Assembly (NCBI RefSeq): GCF_000174755.1
Contig: NZ_ACLQ01000003.1
Span: forward strand, 124,001 to 188,000
Direction of reading: 5' to 3'
Source of the DNA: Capnocytophaga gingivalis ATCC 33624
GTDB taxonomy: Bacteria > Bacteroidota > Bacteroidia > Flavobacteriales > Flavobacteriaceae
Length of the DNA stretch: 64,000 nucleotides
Below the pieces are notes generated by a model that searched no databases, was not told where the DNA came from, and saw only the letters and a list, made by a program, of their open reading frames with translations. Of this stretch, positions 8,426 through 16,470 are shown piece after piece. The position numbers were made by a program, and so were the translations under genes. Every line of letters begins with the position of its first letter. The first letter of the stretch is position 1.

Positions 8426-10996
8426 ATGAAAAGATTATTTCTACTTCTCTTTGCAGGACTCTTTGTATGGGGTGCCTGTGTAAGAGAGGATCAGACGGAA
8501 ATTCCTCCCGTAGATCCCAAAGAAAAACCTACCCCGAACCCCACACCTACGCCTCCCGTTCTCTTTACTTTGGAAGCAGCTACAGCCAAGGCTTCGGATT
8601 ATGTAGTAGGGAAAAAGCTCATCGTACACGGATTTATTACCGTGAAAAACAAACGTGCTTACTTCAAGTTCTCCGATGGTACTTTAGTACAAATCTTCAC
8701 CCCTAAGTTCAAGGAACTTTCTGAGGAAACTTCTAAGAAATTGCAAAAAGAAGGACAAGAAGTGAGTGTCACTGGTACTTTTACGGACTATACCCTACCA
8801 AAGGGTGATGTAGTGAAGGAGATTGTGTACCAGAATGAGACTGACTTAGTCTTTGGTGAGGGCACTCCTACCCCTGAAGAAATTCCTTCATTGGAAGCCT
8901 CACAGATCTCCATGACCGACTTCACCGCTTACTTTGACAAAAAAGTAAAACTACATGGCTCTATTGCCGAAATAGAGGGAAACAGATCCTTTATCAAACT
9001 CTCTGATGGCACTTTAGTACAAGTCTTTACACATAAGTTTAAAGAACTTTCCGAGGAAACCTCTAAAAAACTCAAAGAGATAGGACAAGAAGTGACTGTA
9101 ATAGGAAAATTCTCTGACTATACCGACAAGAAGACACAGAAAAAATACCATCAGATTGTCTATGAAGAAGAAAAAGATTTGACCTTTGGAGCAGCTCCTA
9201 CACCACAGCCTGATCCTCAGCCGCAACCCAATCCTCAACCTCAACCCGATCCTAAGCCTCAGCCCAATCCACAACCGGATCCTAAACCACAACCCAAACC
9301 ATCTCCTGATCCTAATGAGATTGTGAATCTTGAGGCAAGCAATGCTACTATCGCTGACTACCAAGAAGGGAAAAAGGCTAAGATACATGGGAAGATCACC
9401 ATCAAAGGAAATTTCTCTTACTTTATCTTCAAGGATGGTACAGAGATACAAATCTATGGAAAAAATTATAAGAATCTTTCTAATGAAATAAAAGATAAAC
9501 TCAAGATTACAGATCAAGAGCTTACTGTAACGGGTGTTTTCAAAAACCATACTACTAAGGATGGAAAGTCTATTAGGGAAATCGTGTATGAGACAGAAGC
9601 GGATCTAATCTTTGGTAAAACACCTGAGACCAAGCCAAATCCACAACCAAATCCACAACCTCAACCAGATCCTAAGCCTCAGCCCAATCCACAACCAGAT
9701 CCTAAACCATCTCCTGATCCTAATGAGATTGTGAATCTTGAGGCAAGCAATGCTACTATTGCTGACTATCAAGAGGGAAAAAAGGCTAAGATACATGGTA
9801 AGGTTACCATCAAAGGAAATTTCTCTTACTTTATCTTCAAGGATGGTACAGAGATACAAATCTATGGAAAGAATTATGCAAACCTTCCTGAAGAAGTGAA
9901 GAAAAAACTCAAGATTGCAGATCAAGAGCTTACTGTAACGGGTATTTTCAAAAACCATACTACTAAGGATGGAAAGTCTATTAGGGAAATTGTATATGAA
10001 ACAGAAGCTGACTTAATCTTTGGTAAAACACCTGAGACCAAGCCAAATCCACAACCAAATCCACAACCTCAACCAGATCCTAAGCCTCAGCCCAAACCAC
10101 AACCGGATCCCAAACCACAACCCAAACCATCTCCTGATCCTAATGAGATTGTGAATCTTGAGGCAAGCAATGCTACTATTGCTGACTATCAAGAAGGAAA
10201 GAAGGCTAAGATACATGGTAAGATTGCACCAGAAGGAAATTTCTCTTACTTTATCTTCAAGGACGGTACAAAGATTCAAATCTATGGAAAAAACTATAAG
10301 ACTCTTCCTGAAGAAGTGAAGAAAAAACTCAAGATTGCAGATCAAGAGCTTACTGTAACGGGTGTTTTCAAAAATCATAGAACTAATAGTGGTCAGGTCA
10401 TTAAGGAAATTGTATATGAAACAGAAGCTGACTTAATCTTTGGTAAAACACCTGAGACCAAGCCAAATCCACAACCAAATCCACAACCTCAACCAGATCC
10501 TAAGCCTCAGCCCAAACCACAACCGGATCCTAAACCAAATCCTGATCCTAAACCAAATCCACAACCACAGCCCTCTTCTGGTGTATTTGATTTTGAATGG
10601 ATTGAGAAAGCTAATAATGGTTATGCCAACCATGTCACAAAGACTCTCAATGGAGTAACATTGGACGCAACAGCACGTACTGATACGAAAGAACAAAATC
10701 AAGACTATGCTATCCAAGGAAAAGGTTTGGTGCTCGATGGAAGAAGAGGACTCATAACCATCACTTTCCCTGAGGGAGTCAAGACTATCTCTTTCGATTA
10801 TAAGGCATTTCTTGCAGGTAATAAAAAGCGTGAAATTCTTGTATCTGGAGGGGGAATAGAAGATACTATATCTGTAGGAACAGACAAACAAACCTATACT
10901 AAGACCCTTAATAAAACAGGCAACGTAGAAATTACTATCAAAGGAAATAGTGGTAGCAAGCAGTTTGTCATTGACAATATCAAATGGACTCGCTAA
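8426..10996 (+). CDS. Large lipoprotein with five tandem OB-fold-like modules and Pro-rich linkers
   Basis: An 856-residue protein read from the ATG at 8426, which gives a clean lipoprotein signal (MKRLFLLLFAGLFVWGAC). Five modules begin near residues 49, 157, 302, 438 and 578. Modules 3-5 are nearly identical at the DNA level (spacing 408 and 420 nt) and share LEASNATIADYQEGKKAKIHG. They are joined by rigid linkers of Pro-Gln/Pro-Asp/Pro-Asn/Pro-Lys dipeptides, which would hold the modules away from the membrane. The C-terminal domain (about 719-856) starts GVFDFEW and ends SKQFVIDNIKWTR, the same as in the upstream paralogue. I read it as a surface display protein with repeated ligand-binding modules. 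Nothing catalytic is visible. Module number is likely to vary between strains because the repeats can recombine. Confidence 0.72.
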   Translation: MKRLFLLLFAGLFVWGACVREDQTEIPPVDPKEKPTPNPTPTPPVLFTLEAATAKASDYVVGKKLIVHGFITVKNKRAYFKFSDGTLVQIFTPKFKELSEETSKKLQKEGQEVSVTGTFTDYTLPKGDVVKEIVYQNETDLVFGEGTPTPEEIPSLEASQISMTDFTAYFDKKVKLHGSIAEIEGNRSFIKLSDGTLVQVFTHKFKELSEETSKKLKEIGQEVTVIGKFSDYTDKKTQKKYHQIVYEEEKDLTFGAAPTPQPDPQPQPNPQPQPDPKPQPNPQPDPKPQPKPSPDPNEIVNLEASNATIADYQEGKKAKIHGKITIKGNFSYFIFKDGTEIQIYGKNYKNLSNEIKDKLKITDQELTVTGVFKNHTTKDGKSIREIVYETEADLIFGKTPETKPNPQPNPQPQPDPKPQPNPQPDPKPSPDPNEIVNLEASNATIADYQEGKKAKIHGKVTIKGNFSYFIFKDGTEIQIYGKNYANLPEEVKKKLKIADQELTVTGIFKNHTTKDGKSIREIVYETEADLIFGKTPETKPNPQPNPQPQPDPKPQPKPQPDPKPQPKPSPDPNEIVNLEASNATIADYQEGKKAKIHGKIAPEGNFSYFIFKDGTKIQIYGKNYKTLPEEVKKKLKIADQELTVTGVFKNHRTNSGQVIKEIVYETEADLIFGKTPETKPNPQPNPQPQPDPKPQPKPQPDPKPNPDPKPNPQPQPSSGVFDFEWIEKANNGYANHVTKTLNGVTLDATARTDTKEQNQDYAIQGKGLVLDGRRGLITITFPEGVKTISFDYKAFLAGNKKREILVSGGGIEDTISVGTDKQTYTKTLNKTGNVEITIKGNSGSKQFVIDNIKWTR
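9302..10570 (+). repeat. Long in-frame DNA repeats encoding OB-like modules 3-5 and their linkers
   Basis: The block starting TCTCCTGATCCTAATGAGAT recurs at 9302, 9710 and 10130. Spacings of 408 and 420 nt (136 and 140 codons) keep the reading frame. The interval ends in Pro-rich linker repeats built on CAACC/AAACC words. The high DNA identity implies recent duplication. Confidence 0.85.
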
Positions 10997-11037
10997 GAAT
11001 TTCTCTTATTCATGTAGATTTATTGTCAATTAATTCG

Positions 11038-11045
11038 TATCTTTG
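11038..11045 (+). promoter_or_regulatory. -7 promoter element of the aldolase gene
   Basis: TATCTTTG matches TAnnTTTG and overlaps the first in-frame start candidate at 11043. Translation therefore most likely starts at the ATG at 11106. Confidence 0.7.
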
Positions 11046-11105
11046 TCTCATCGTAAAAAAGTTTATTGGAAATTTTCCAATATGTTACATAAATATTTAC
11101 TTGTT

Positions 11106-11993
11106 ATGAAAGAAAAAATAGAAAAAATGAGAAGTGGCAAGGGATTTATTGCTGCTCTTGACCAAAGTGGGGGTAGTACTCCTAAAGCGCTAAAACTCTA
11201 TGGAATAGAAGAAAGTGCTTACAAGAATGATGCTGAAATGTTCGACCTTATCCATCAGATGCGTACCCGCATTATCAAGAGTCCAGCTTTCAATGAAAAT
11301 AAAATTCTTGGAGCTATTCTCTTCGAACAAACCATGGATAATAAGATTGATGGCAAGTATACAGCCGAATATCTATGGGAAGAAAAACATATTCTCCCTT
11401 TTCTAAAAGTAGATAAAGGACTACTTGACTTGGATGCTGATGGAGTACAACTGATGAAACCCATTTCCAATCTCGCTGACCTTCTCAAAAGAGCTAATGA
11501 ACACCATGTGTTCGGCACTAAGATGCGTTCGGTAGTCAAGAAAGCCTCTAAAGCGGGTATTGCTAGAATCGTAGACCAACAATTCGAAATAGCTGCACAA
11601 ATCATCGCCGCTGGTCTCGTTCCTATCATAGAGCCAGAAGTGGATATCAATATTCCTGACAAGGCAGAAGCAGAAGCTATTCTTCGTGAGGAGATTCTCA
11701 AACACTTGGATAAGCTCCCTGCCACCTCGGATGTGATGCTTAAGCTTACCCTTCCTACCGTAGCTGACTTCTATAAGCCTTTGGTAGAACACCCAAGAGT
11801 AGTACGTGTAGTAGCGCTTTCAGGTGGTTATTCCCGAGAAAAAGCAAACGAAATCCTCGCCAAAAACCATGGCGTAATCGCTAGCTTCTCTCGTGCACTC
11901 TCTGAAGGTCTCTCTGCTGGACAGTCTGATGCTGAGTTCAACAAGACTTTAGCCGAATCCATAGAGGGTATCTATGAAGCTTCTATAAAATAA
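11106..11993 (+). CDS. Class I fructose-1,6-bisphosphate aldolase
   Basis: A 295-residue cytosolic enzyme starting [20 protein letters not shown]. It matches the bacterial class I aldolase group related to the staphylococcal Fda enzyme (about 296 residues). Conserved blocks are [14 protein letters not shown] near the N-terminus, the strand with the likely Schiff-base lysine (VMLKLTLPT), and [13 protein letters not shown] plus [13 protein letters not shown] for phosphate binding. It interconverts fructose-1,6-bisphosphate with glyceraldehyde-3-phosphate and dihydroxyacetone phosphate without a metal ion. It is monocistronic between its own promoter and a strong convergent terminator. The ATG at 11106 is chosen because upstream codons lie in the promoter and leader. 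Confidence 0.92.
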   Translation: MKEKIEKMRSGKGFIAALDQSGGSTPKALKLYGIEESAYKNDAEMFDLIHQMRTRIIKSPAFNENKILGAILFEQTMDNKIDGKYTAEYLWEEKHILPFLKVDKGLLDLDADGVQLMKPISNLADLLKRANEHHVFGTKMRSVVKKASKAGIARIVDQQFEIAAQIIAAGLVPIIEPEVDINIPDKAEAEAILREEILKHLDKLPATSDVMLKLTLPTVADFYKPLVEHPRVVRVVALSGGYSREKANEILAKNHGVIASFSRALSEGLSAGQSDAEFNKTLAESIEGIYEASIK

Positions 11994-12010
11994 CCATTAT
12001 AGTCTTAATA

Positions 12011-12040
12011 AAAAACCGAACTTAAAACAGTTCGGTTTTT
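12011..12040 (+). terminator. Bidirectional terminator between the aldolase and brnQ
   Basis: A perfect 12-bp stem (AAAAACCGAACT / AGTTCGGTTTTT) with loop TAAAAC sits between the convergent genes. A/T runs on both sides let it serve both strands. Confidence 0.88.
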
Positions 12041-12114
12041 TATTTTGCTGTAAAAGCTCTCTAAAAAATCATAATAACAATACGAACTATAAGCTGGCGG
12101 TAGCGTATAGCTGA

Positions 12115-13398
12115 TTATTTATTATTAATAATTGCACCTACTCCAAAGGCAGCAAAGGCTGGAAGTAACCATTCTATATGGTATTGTGCTAAGGGAAGAC
12201 TATCTTGTATCCCTTTTAGAGTCTGACTCTCCATAAGATTTCCTATGACAAATATAGCTGAAAAGACAGCCGTAAAACTTACTCCTATGATATAGGGTGT
12301 TTTCTTCTGTACACGTTTGCCAAATAATAGTATAAAGAGTGTTAGAGCAATAGTAATAGGATACACGAAATCCAAGATATAGCCTGCATAGAGAATAATC
12401 TGATCTACACTTTGGATAGAGAGCACAAAGGAAACCAGTGTACACCCCCACACTCCCCAGCGGTAAGGAATACGTCCATGACTGAGGGTCTCAAAGATTC
12501 CTCCCATAGCCGAAACAATAGCTACTGCTGTAGTAAGACAAGCAAAAGCTACTGCCACAGAAATCACTATAGCTCCATTATTTCCCAAGCCCTTATGAGC
12601 AATATGCTTGAGAATATCTATATACTTAACCTCTTCTGTTGTCACTACATCGGAGGTAGCTCCTAAATATAACAAACCTCCATAGATAAAAACCAAGCAT
12701 CCAGCAGCGATCATCCCTGAGAGGATGGTAATCTCACGCTTCTGCCGCTCTGAACTATACCCCTTTTGTATGATAGCTGAAATAATCAGCCCAGAGAAGA
12801 TAACCCCTGAGAGCACATCCAAGGTAAGATATCCTTTGGAGAAACCAAAAGTAAATGCCTCCTTGAAATTCAACCCATTATCTGTAAGCCCCTTAGGAGC
12901 ATTAATAGTCCCTTCCACAATGAGTACTATCAGTGAGAGAAAGAGTATAGGGGTGAGCCAACGGCCTATGATATCTACTAATTTCGAACGAGATAAGGCT
13001 AAAAATAAGGTAATTGTAAAAAAGATAACTCCAAAGGTGACTTTTCCCACCATCGGGAAGAAAGACTCTATAGCGACCTCATAAGTAGTAGATCCTGAGC
13101 GCGGGACACATACCAGAGGCCCAAAAACCACAATAATAAGCACCACTAAACTATTGACAAAGGGCGCTGGAAATCGTTTGCCCAAATCGGTAAAAGAAGT
13201 ACCTATGGAACTAACCATTAGTACCGCTAAAAAGGGAATAAGAATCCCTGAAAGAAAAAAACCCACAAAGGCAGCTCCACTGGCCGCTCCCATCTTCAGC
13301 CCTATATAGGGTGGGATAACTAAATTTCCTGCTCCAAAGAACATTGCAAAAAGGGCAAACCCTGTAGTGGTAAGTGTCAAAAATTTCTTTTTATTCAT
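12115..13398 (-). CDS. brnQ: Branched-chain amino acid:cation symporter (LIVCS/BrnQ family)
   Basis: A 427-residue inner-membrane transporter with about 12 hydrophobic segments. The N-terminus MNKKKFLTLTTTGFALFAMF followed by FGAGNLVIPPYIG is the family signature, and the GAxTSDVV loop and FACLTTAVAI segment also fit. It imports leucine, isoleucine and valine with Na+ or H+. The start at 13398 is chosen because it gives the canonical N-terminus; the longer frame would run through the promoter at 13418-13425. No amino-acid operon surrounds it, so it appears to be a stand-alone uptake gene. Confidence 0.93.
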   Translation of the reverse strand: MNKKKFLTLTTTGFALFAMFFGAGNLVIPPYIGLKMGAASGAAFVGFFLSGILIPFLAVLMVSSIGTSFTDLGKRFPAPFVNSLVVLIIVVFGPLVCVPRSGSTTYEVAIESFFPMVGKVTFGVIFFTITLFLALSRSKLVDIIGRWLTPILFLSLIVLIVEGTINAPKGLTDNGLNFKEAFTFGFSKGYLTLDVLSGVIFSGLIISAIIQKGYSSERQKREITILSGMIAAGCLVFIYGGLLYLGATSDVVTTEEVKYIDILKHIAHKGLGNNGAIVISVAVAFACLTTAVAIVSAMGGIFETLSHGRIPYRWGVWGCTLVSFVLSIQSVDQIILYAGYILDFVYPITIALTLFILLFGKRVQKKTPYIIGVSFTAVFSAIFVIGNLMESQTLKGIQDSLPLAQYHIEWLLPAFAAFGVGAIINNK

Positions 13399-13417
13399 AT
13401 AAGTAATACATATGGCG

Positions 13418-13425
13418 CAAAGATA
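13418..13425 (-). promoter_or_regulatory. -7 promoter element of brnQ
   Basis: The minus strand reads TATCTTTG, 19 nt before the brnQ ATG. It lies back to back with the promoter at 13468. Confidence 0.68.
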
Positions 13426-13467
13426 TAAAAAAATAACGAATGGATAACATTGTAACAAAATTTTTTG

Positions 13468-13475
13468 TATATTTG
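13468..13475 (+). promoter_or_regulatory. -7 promoter element of the 13503 lipoprotein gene
   Basis: TATATTTG matches TAnnTTTG, 27 nt upstream of the ATG at 13503. Confidence 0.62.
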
Positions 13476-13502
13476 CTGCTTGATTATCTATCTCTATCCT
13501 TT

Positions 13503-14363
13503 ATGAGATACAGTATCTTCCTTTCTTTCCTTATGTTCATAGGCTGCCTCTCATCCCCAAAACAGCAGAAGGAATCTTTCTCTGAGAAGGTTTCAGATAC
13601 ACTTGTTGAGGCTAAGGAGCAGCGCTATTTTTCTAAGAATGTAGAAAATGAGCTCCTCTTGGAGAAGGCTATGGTAGATGCACTCCAGAAAATAGCGGAT
13701 TCTTTTCATGGGGAGGATTGGGAATATACCTATGATTTTGATAAGGGAGAGGGTGATACACCTCATATCAGGGTTGATATTAAGGTACAAAAATACTTTG
13801 AAGAAACTTATTATGCAGTTATCTATGCGTCTGATTATGTCAATACTTTGGTAAGGTTATATAGAATTGATCACGATGCTATACAGGAGAAACTCTCTGA
13901 GTATTTTCCTTGGATGACAGTTCCCTCTGATACTATTTTTGATGCCAATGGAGATGAGGTCAAAGATTTTGCACTGAGATTCTATCCTTCTTCGGGATGT
14001 TGCAGAAGAGATATTTATTACCTCTACCTCTCCCCAGAGAAAAAAGAGGGACAACTTTCCTATATAGAACTCATAAACCCAACTTTTTATCCTAAGGAGC
14101 ATCTTATTCGTGGGATAGGTTATGGCTGGCCTGGTCATGTGGAGCTGTACAAATATCGTTGGCGTGGAGAGGAGTTGGATACCTTGGAGTATATCCTACC
14201 CGATGTGGCCACTAAGGGTAAAACATTCCTAAAGAGTAGGAATCTTTATGGCTTTACCAAGGAAAAAGAAATACGCCTGACTAAGCTCCCCGAAGAGTAC
14301 CAAACAGTTATAGGATTGGACTATTTTTTAGATTATACAGCGGAAGACTTTAATAGTGACTAA
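13503..14363 (+). CDS. Uncharacterised lipoprotein
   Basis: A 286-residue protein with a lipoprotein signal (MRYSIFLSFLMFIGC, Cys15). I do not recognise a named family. The middle has DANGDEVKDFALRFY, resembling the calcium-loop strand of integrin-like or VCBS proteins, next to a paired Cys in SSGCCRR. The rest alternates short strands with Trp/Tyr/Gly-rich segments (GIGYGWPGHVELYKYRWRG). The start at 13503 gives a proper signal and lies after the promoter. The last codons (Asn-Ser-Asp-stop) lie inside a heptanucleotide repeat array that continues to the next gene. Confidence 0.75.
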   Translation: MRYSIFLSFLMFIGCLSSPKQQKESFSEKVSDTLVEAKEQRYFSKNVENELLLEKAMVDALQKIADSFHGEDWEYTYDFDKGEGDTPHIRVDIKVQKYFEETYYAVIYASDYVNTLVRLYRIDHDAIQEKLSEYFPWMTVPSDTIFDANGDEVKDFALRFYPSSGCCRRDIYYLYLSPEKKEGQLSYIELINPTFYPKEHLIRGIGYGWPGHVELYKYRWRGEELDTLEYILPDVATKGKTFLKSRNLYGFTKEKEIRLTKLPEEYQTVIGLDYFLDYTAEDFNSD

Positions 14364-14417
14364 TGACAAATGACTATTGACACATCATTAATATTTGACA
14401 ATTAATAATTTACAATT
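14354..14417. repeat. Heptanucleotide array between the lipoprotein and YwqK-type genes
   Basis: Consecutive 7-nt units can be read as AGTGACT, AATGACA, AATGACT, ATTGACA and related forms up to the ATG at 14418. The stop codon of the upstream gene (14361-14363) lies inside the array. Confidence 0.7.
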
Positions 14418-15590
14418 ATGAGAAAATTACTTTTCACTCTTGCTATAATGGCTTCTGTAGGAAGTTATGCACAGAAATTTGCTTCAGATCATGAGATTAC
14501 CGAACAGGTTTTCGGCACTGAGAAGCTATATAAGTTCAGAAAAAGTGGAGACCCCTTGGATGGTCACTATAAGGTGGCTCAGGGAGAAGGGGCTTACTAT
14601 GAAGTAACCTTCGAGAATGGCCGTATGAATGGCACTTACAAAAGCTATGATGCTCAGGGAAACCTAAGAGCTGAAAAGAACTTCAAAAAGGGCATTCTTG
14701 ATGGTAAATCAGTCTCCTACAATGATGAAGGTAAGGAGAAAGACCTCCGCACCTATAAAGATGGAAAGTTAGAGGGAATCAGCAAGGAATATAGTAGTAA
14801 TGGAAAGCTACGCACTGAGCTTAGCTACAAAGGGGGAAAACCCAATGGAGAGTGGAAATACTATGACAATGAGGGAAAAGTACGCAAAATCGAAAGCTAT
14901 AAAGAGGGTAAGCTACATGGCAAACAGTGGCAAAAAATGACCAGTAATCGTGGAGAATATACTGCTACTGAGTACTATGACAATGACAAACCTACCGGAA
15001 AATGGCAAGAAATATGGGAAAATGGGCTTGTACTCTCTGAAAAAGAATATAAGGACAAAGGTACTTATACTGAAAGAGAGTTCTTCCGCAATGGAAAGAT
15101 GGAAAGTGAAGTATCCTATAAGGATTTTAAGCTACATGGCCTTAGAAAAAAATATAACGATGCGGGAATCCTTGTCCGTCAGGATACTTATGACGAAGAC
15201 AAGCTAACCAATAGAAAATATTTCTTTGGTAACAATGGAAAACTCAGGGAAGAACTCAATTATAAAAATGATGGCAAGGAGGGTAAGTACATAGAAAACA
15301 ATGAAAATGGTACTATAAAAGAAGAAGGAAATTATAAAAACAACTTCAAAGAGGGAGTTTGGAAAGAATATACCGACAAGGGAGTACTCCATGAGCAAAG
15401 TACCTATGTGGCTGGCAACCTACAAGGTGCCTACAAAGAGTTTTATGCCAGTGGAAAAGTACGTCAAGAAGGCAACTACAAGGACGACCAAAAAGATGGT
15501 ACTTGGAAGTACTACGATGCCTCTGGGAAGCTCTCTGCAGAAGTGATCTATGAAAAAGGCAATCGTATCAAAACAGTAGACTACGAATAG
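14418..15590 (+). CDS. Secreted YwqK/MORN-2-type repeat protein
   Basis: A 390-residue protein with signal peptide MRKLLFTLAIMASVGSYAQ, followed by about thirteen 22-24-residue repeats. Each has the pattern GxxxxYxxxGxLxxExxYKxGxxxG, the MORN variant found in YwqK-family proteins. These repeats form an elongated beta solenoid. YwqK proteins are sometimes labelled antitoxins, but here no toxin gene is adjacent and the protein is exported, so a structural or binding role in the periplasm or on the surface is more likely. It starts straight after a heptanucleotide array and is followed by a perfect hairpin terminator. Confidence 0.8.
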   Translation: MRKLLFTLAIMASVGSYAQKFASDHEITEQVFGTEKLYKFRKSGDPLDGHYKVAQGEGAYYEVTFENGRMNGTYKSYDAQGNLRAEKNFKKGILDGKSVSYNDEGKEKDLRTYKDGKLEGISKEYSSNGKLRTELSYKGGKPNGEWKYYDNEGKVRKIESYKEGKLHGKQWQKMTSNRGEYTATEYYDNDKPTGKWQEIWENGLVLSEKEYKDKGTYTEREFFRNGKMESEVSYKDFKLHGLRKKYNDAGILVRQDTYDEDKLTNRKYFFGNNGKLREELNYKNDGKEGKYIENNENGTIKEEGNYKNNFKEGVWKEYTDKGVLHEQSTYVAGNLQGAYKEFYASGKVRQEGNYKDDQKDGTWKYYDASGKLSAEVIYEKGNRIKTVDYE

Positions 15591-15600
15591 TGAAATAACC

Positions 15601-15630
15601 AGTGACAAGTAACTAACGTTACTTGTCACT
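15601..15630 (+). terminator. Perfect inverted repeat after the YwqK-type gene
   Basis: AGTGACAAGTAAC and GTTACTTGTCACT form a 13-bp stem with loop TAAC, followed by a T-rich tract (TTCTCTTTC). The arms are made of heptamer-like words. Confidence 0.75.
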
Positions 15631-15639
15631 TCTCTTTCA

Positions 15640-15702
15640 GGCCTACAACTGCTTAAAAGTATGAGCAGTAATAATAGTATAGAGGTTATACAAACTTTTC
15701 AC
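15640..15702 (-). pseudogene. Truncated copy of the 5' end of the adjacent lipoprotein gene
   Basis: The minus strand from the GTG at 15702 reads GTGAAAAGTTTGTATA..., then ACTTTTAAGCAGTTGTAG. The intact neighbour (from 16470) reads GTGAAAAACTTGTATA..., then ACTTTTAAGTAGTTGTAG. The copy keeps the signal-peptide and lipobox region with small indels, loses its frame and stops. Both copies follow the same AGTGAATAGTGAAA heptamer pair. It is best explained as the remnant of a tandem duplication of the lipoprotein gene. Confidence 0.65.
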
Positions 15703-15705
15703 TAT

Positions 15706-16470
15706 TCACTTATATTTATAGCCCTTAGCTATTGCTTTTTTGATAGTATTGGAAGGGTAGTAAGTAGTAGGCGTATAGCCATTGTCAAGGATCTCATATC
15801 GCTTGACAAGGCTATTTTTTATATCAAAAAGGTGGATATAGTATTCGCCAAGTGTAGCCTCTGAATAGCCGACAATAGCAAAGATATCGTTATCCTTCCA
15901 AAACACATCATGAGATACCTCAAGGGAACCTAAAAAGAGGATCATGGTATGGTGTCGTAGCCTTCGGTCAGTAAGGTTGATGTTCTGACTGTCGTCCATG
16001 TTAAAAGAAAGTTTGCCATCGGAGATCTCACACCCTTTGTACTCATTGACATAGCGCATCTTATCAGGAGAATAGAGGTTACAGAGATCATCACCCACAT
16101 CATCTGCTGCCTCAAAAGGGTGGTAATAGAGACTCTCCTTATCTTCTCCTGCATTGATAGGGGCATGCTCTTCTGTACGAGTAAGGCGTGCCTCATGAAG
16201 GTCAAGGTGATAGAAGTCCAACCATTGTTTGATAAAGGGCTGTAAAAGAGCTATATCCTGCTCATCAATTAAGGGGTTCTCATAAAAATCTTGCAAGTAC
16301 TTTGCCTCTTTCTTCTTCTCCAAATCCTCTGAGTCCCTCTCCTTCCAAAACTCACGATCCCCCAGCCTGCTAAAAAGAGTAGGCTCCTCATTGACAGGCA
16401 CCTTCCTTTTAGGGCTACAACTACTTAAAAGTACAAGTAGTAATAATATGGAACTATACAAGTTTTTCAC
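15706..16470 (-). CDS. Uncharacterised lipoprotein, overlapping the 3' end of rimO
   Basis: A 254-residue protein with a strong lipoprotein signal (MKNLYSSILLLLVLLSSC). The start codon is GTG at 16470; no upstream ATG gives a signal peptide. No family is recognised. The mature part is acidic and charged at first (EFWKERDSEDLEKKKEAKYL), then beta-rich with tyrosines. The first 17 nt overlap the rimO reading frame in another phase, and the start codon is part of a heptanucleotide repeat array. A truncated copy of its own 5' end follows its stop codon. Co-transcription with rimO is likely. Confidence 0.72.
   Translation of the reverse strand: MKNLYSSILLLLVLLSSCSPKRKVPVNEEPTLFSRLGDREFWKERDSEDLEKKKEAKYLQDFYENPLIDEQDIALLQPFIKQWLDFYHLDLHEARLTRTEEHAPINAGEDKESLYYHPFEAADDVGDDLCNLYSPDKMRYVNEYKGCEISDGKLSFNMDDSQNINLTDRRLRHHTMILFLGSLEVSHDVFWKDNDIFAIVGYSEATLGEYYIHLFDIKNSLVKRYEILDNGYTPTTYYPSNTIKKAIAKGYKYK

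Noticed and set aside
9200-10570. Regularly spaced repeats as a possible CRISPR array
   Set aside because: The repeats are hundreds of bases long, in frame with the lipoprotein, and have no unique spacers or cas genes nearby.
9014-10891. Several long minus-strand frames opposite the OB-module lipoprotein
   Set aside because: They recur with the DNA repeat and translate to Trp/Arg/Leu-rich text complementary to the Pro-rich linkers; the plus-strand lipoprotein explains them.
14418-15590. YwqK-type protein as an antitoxin of a toxin-antitoxin pair
   Set aside because: The protein has a signal peptide and no toxin gene lies next to it.
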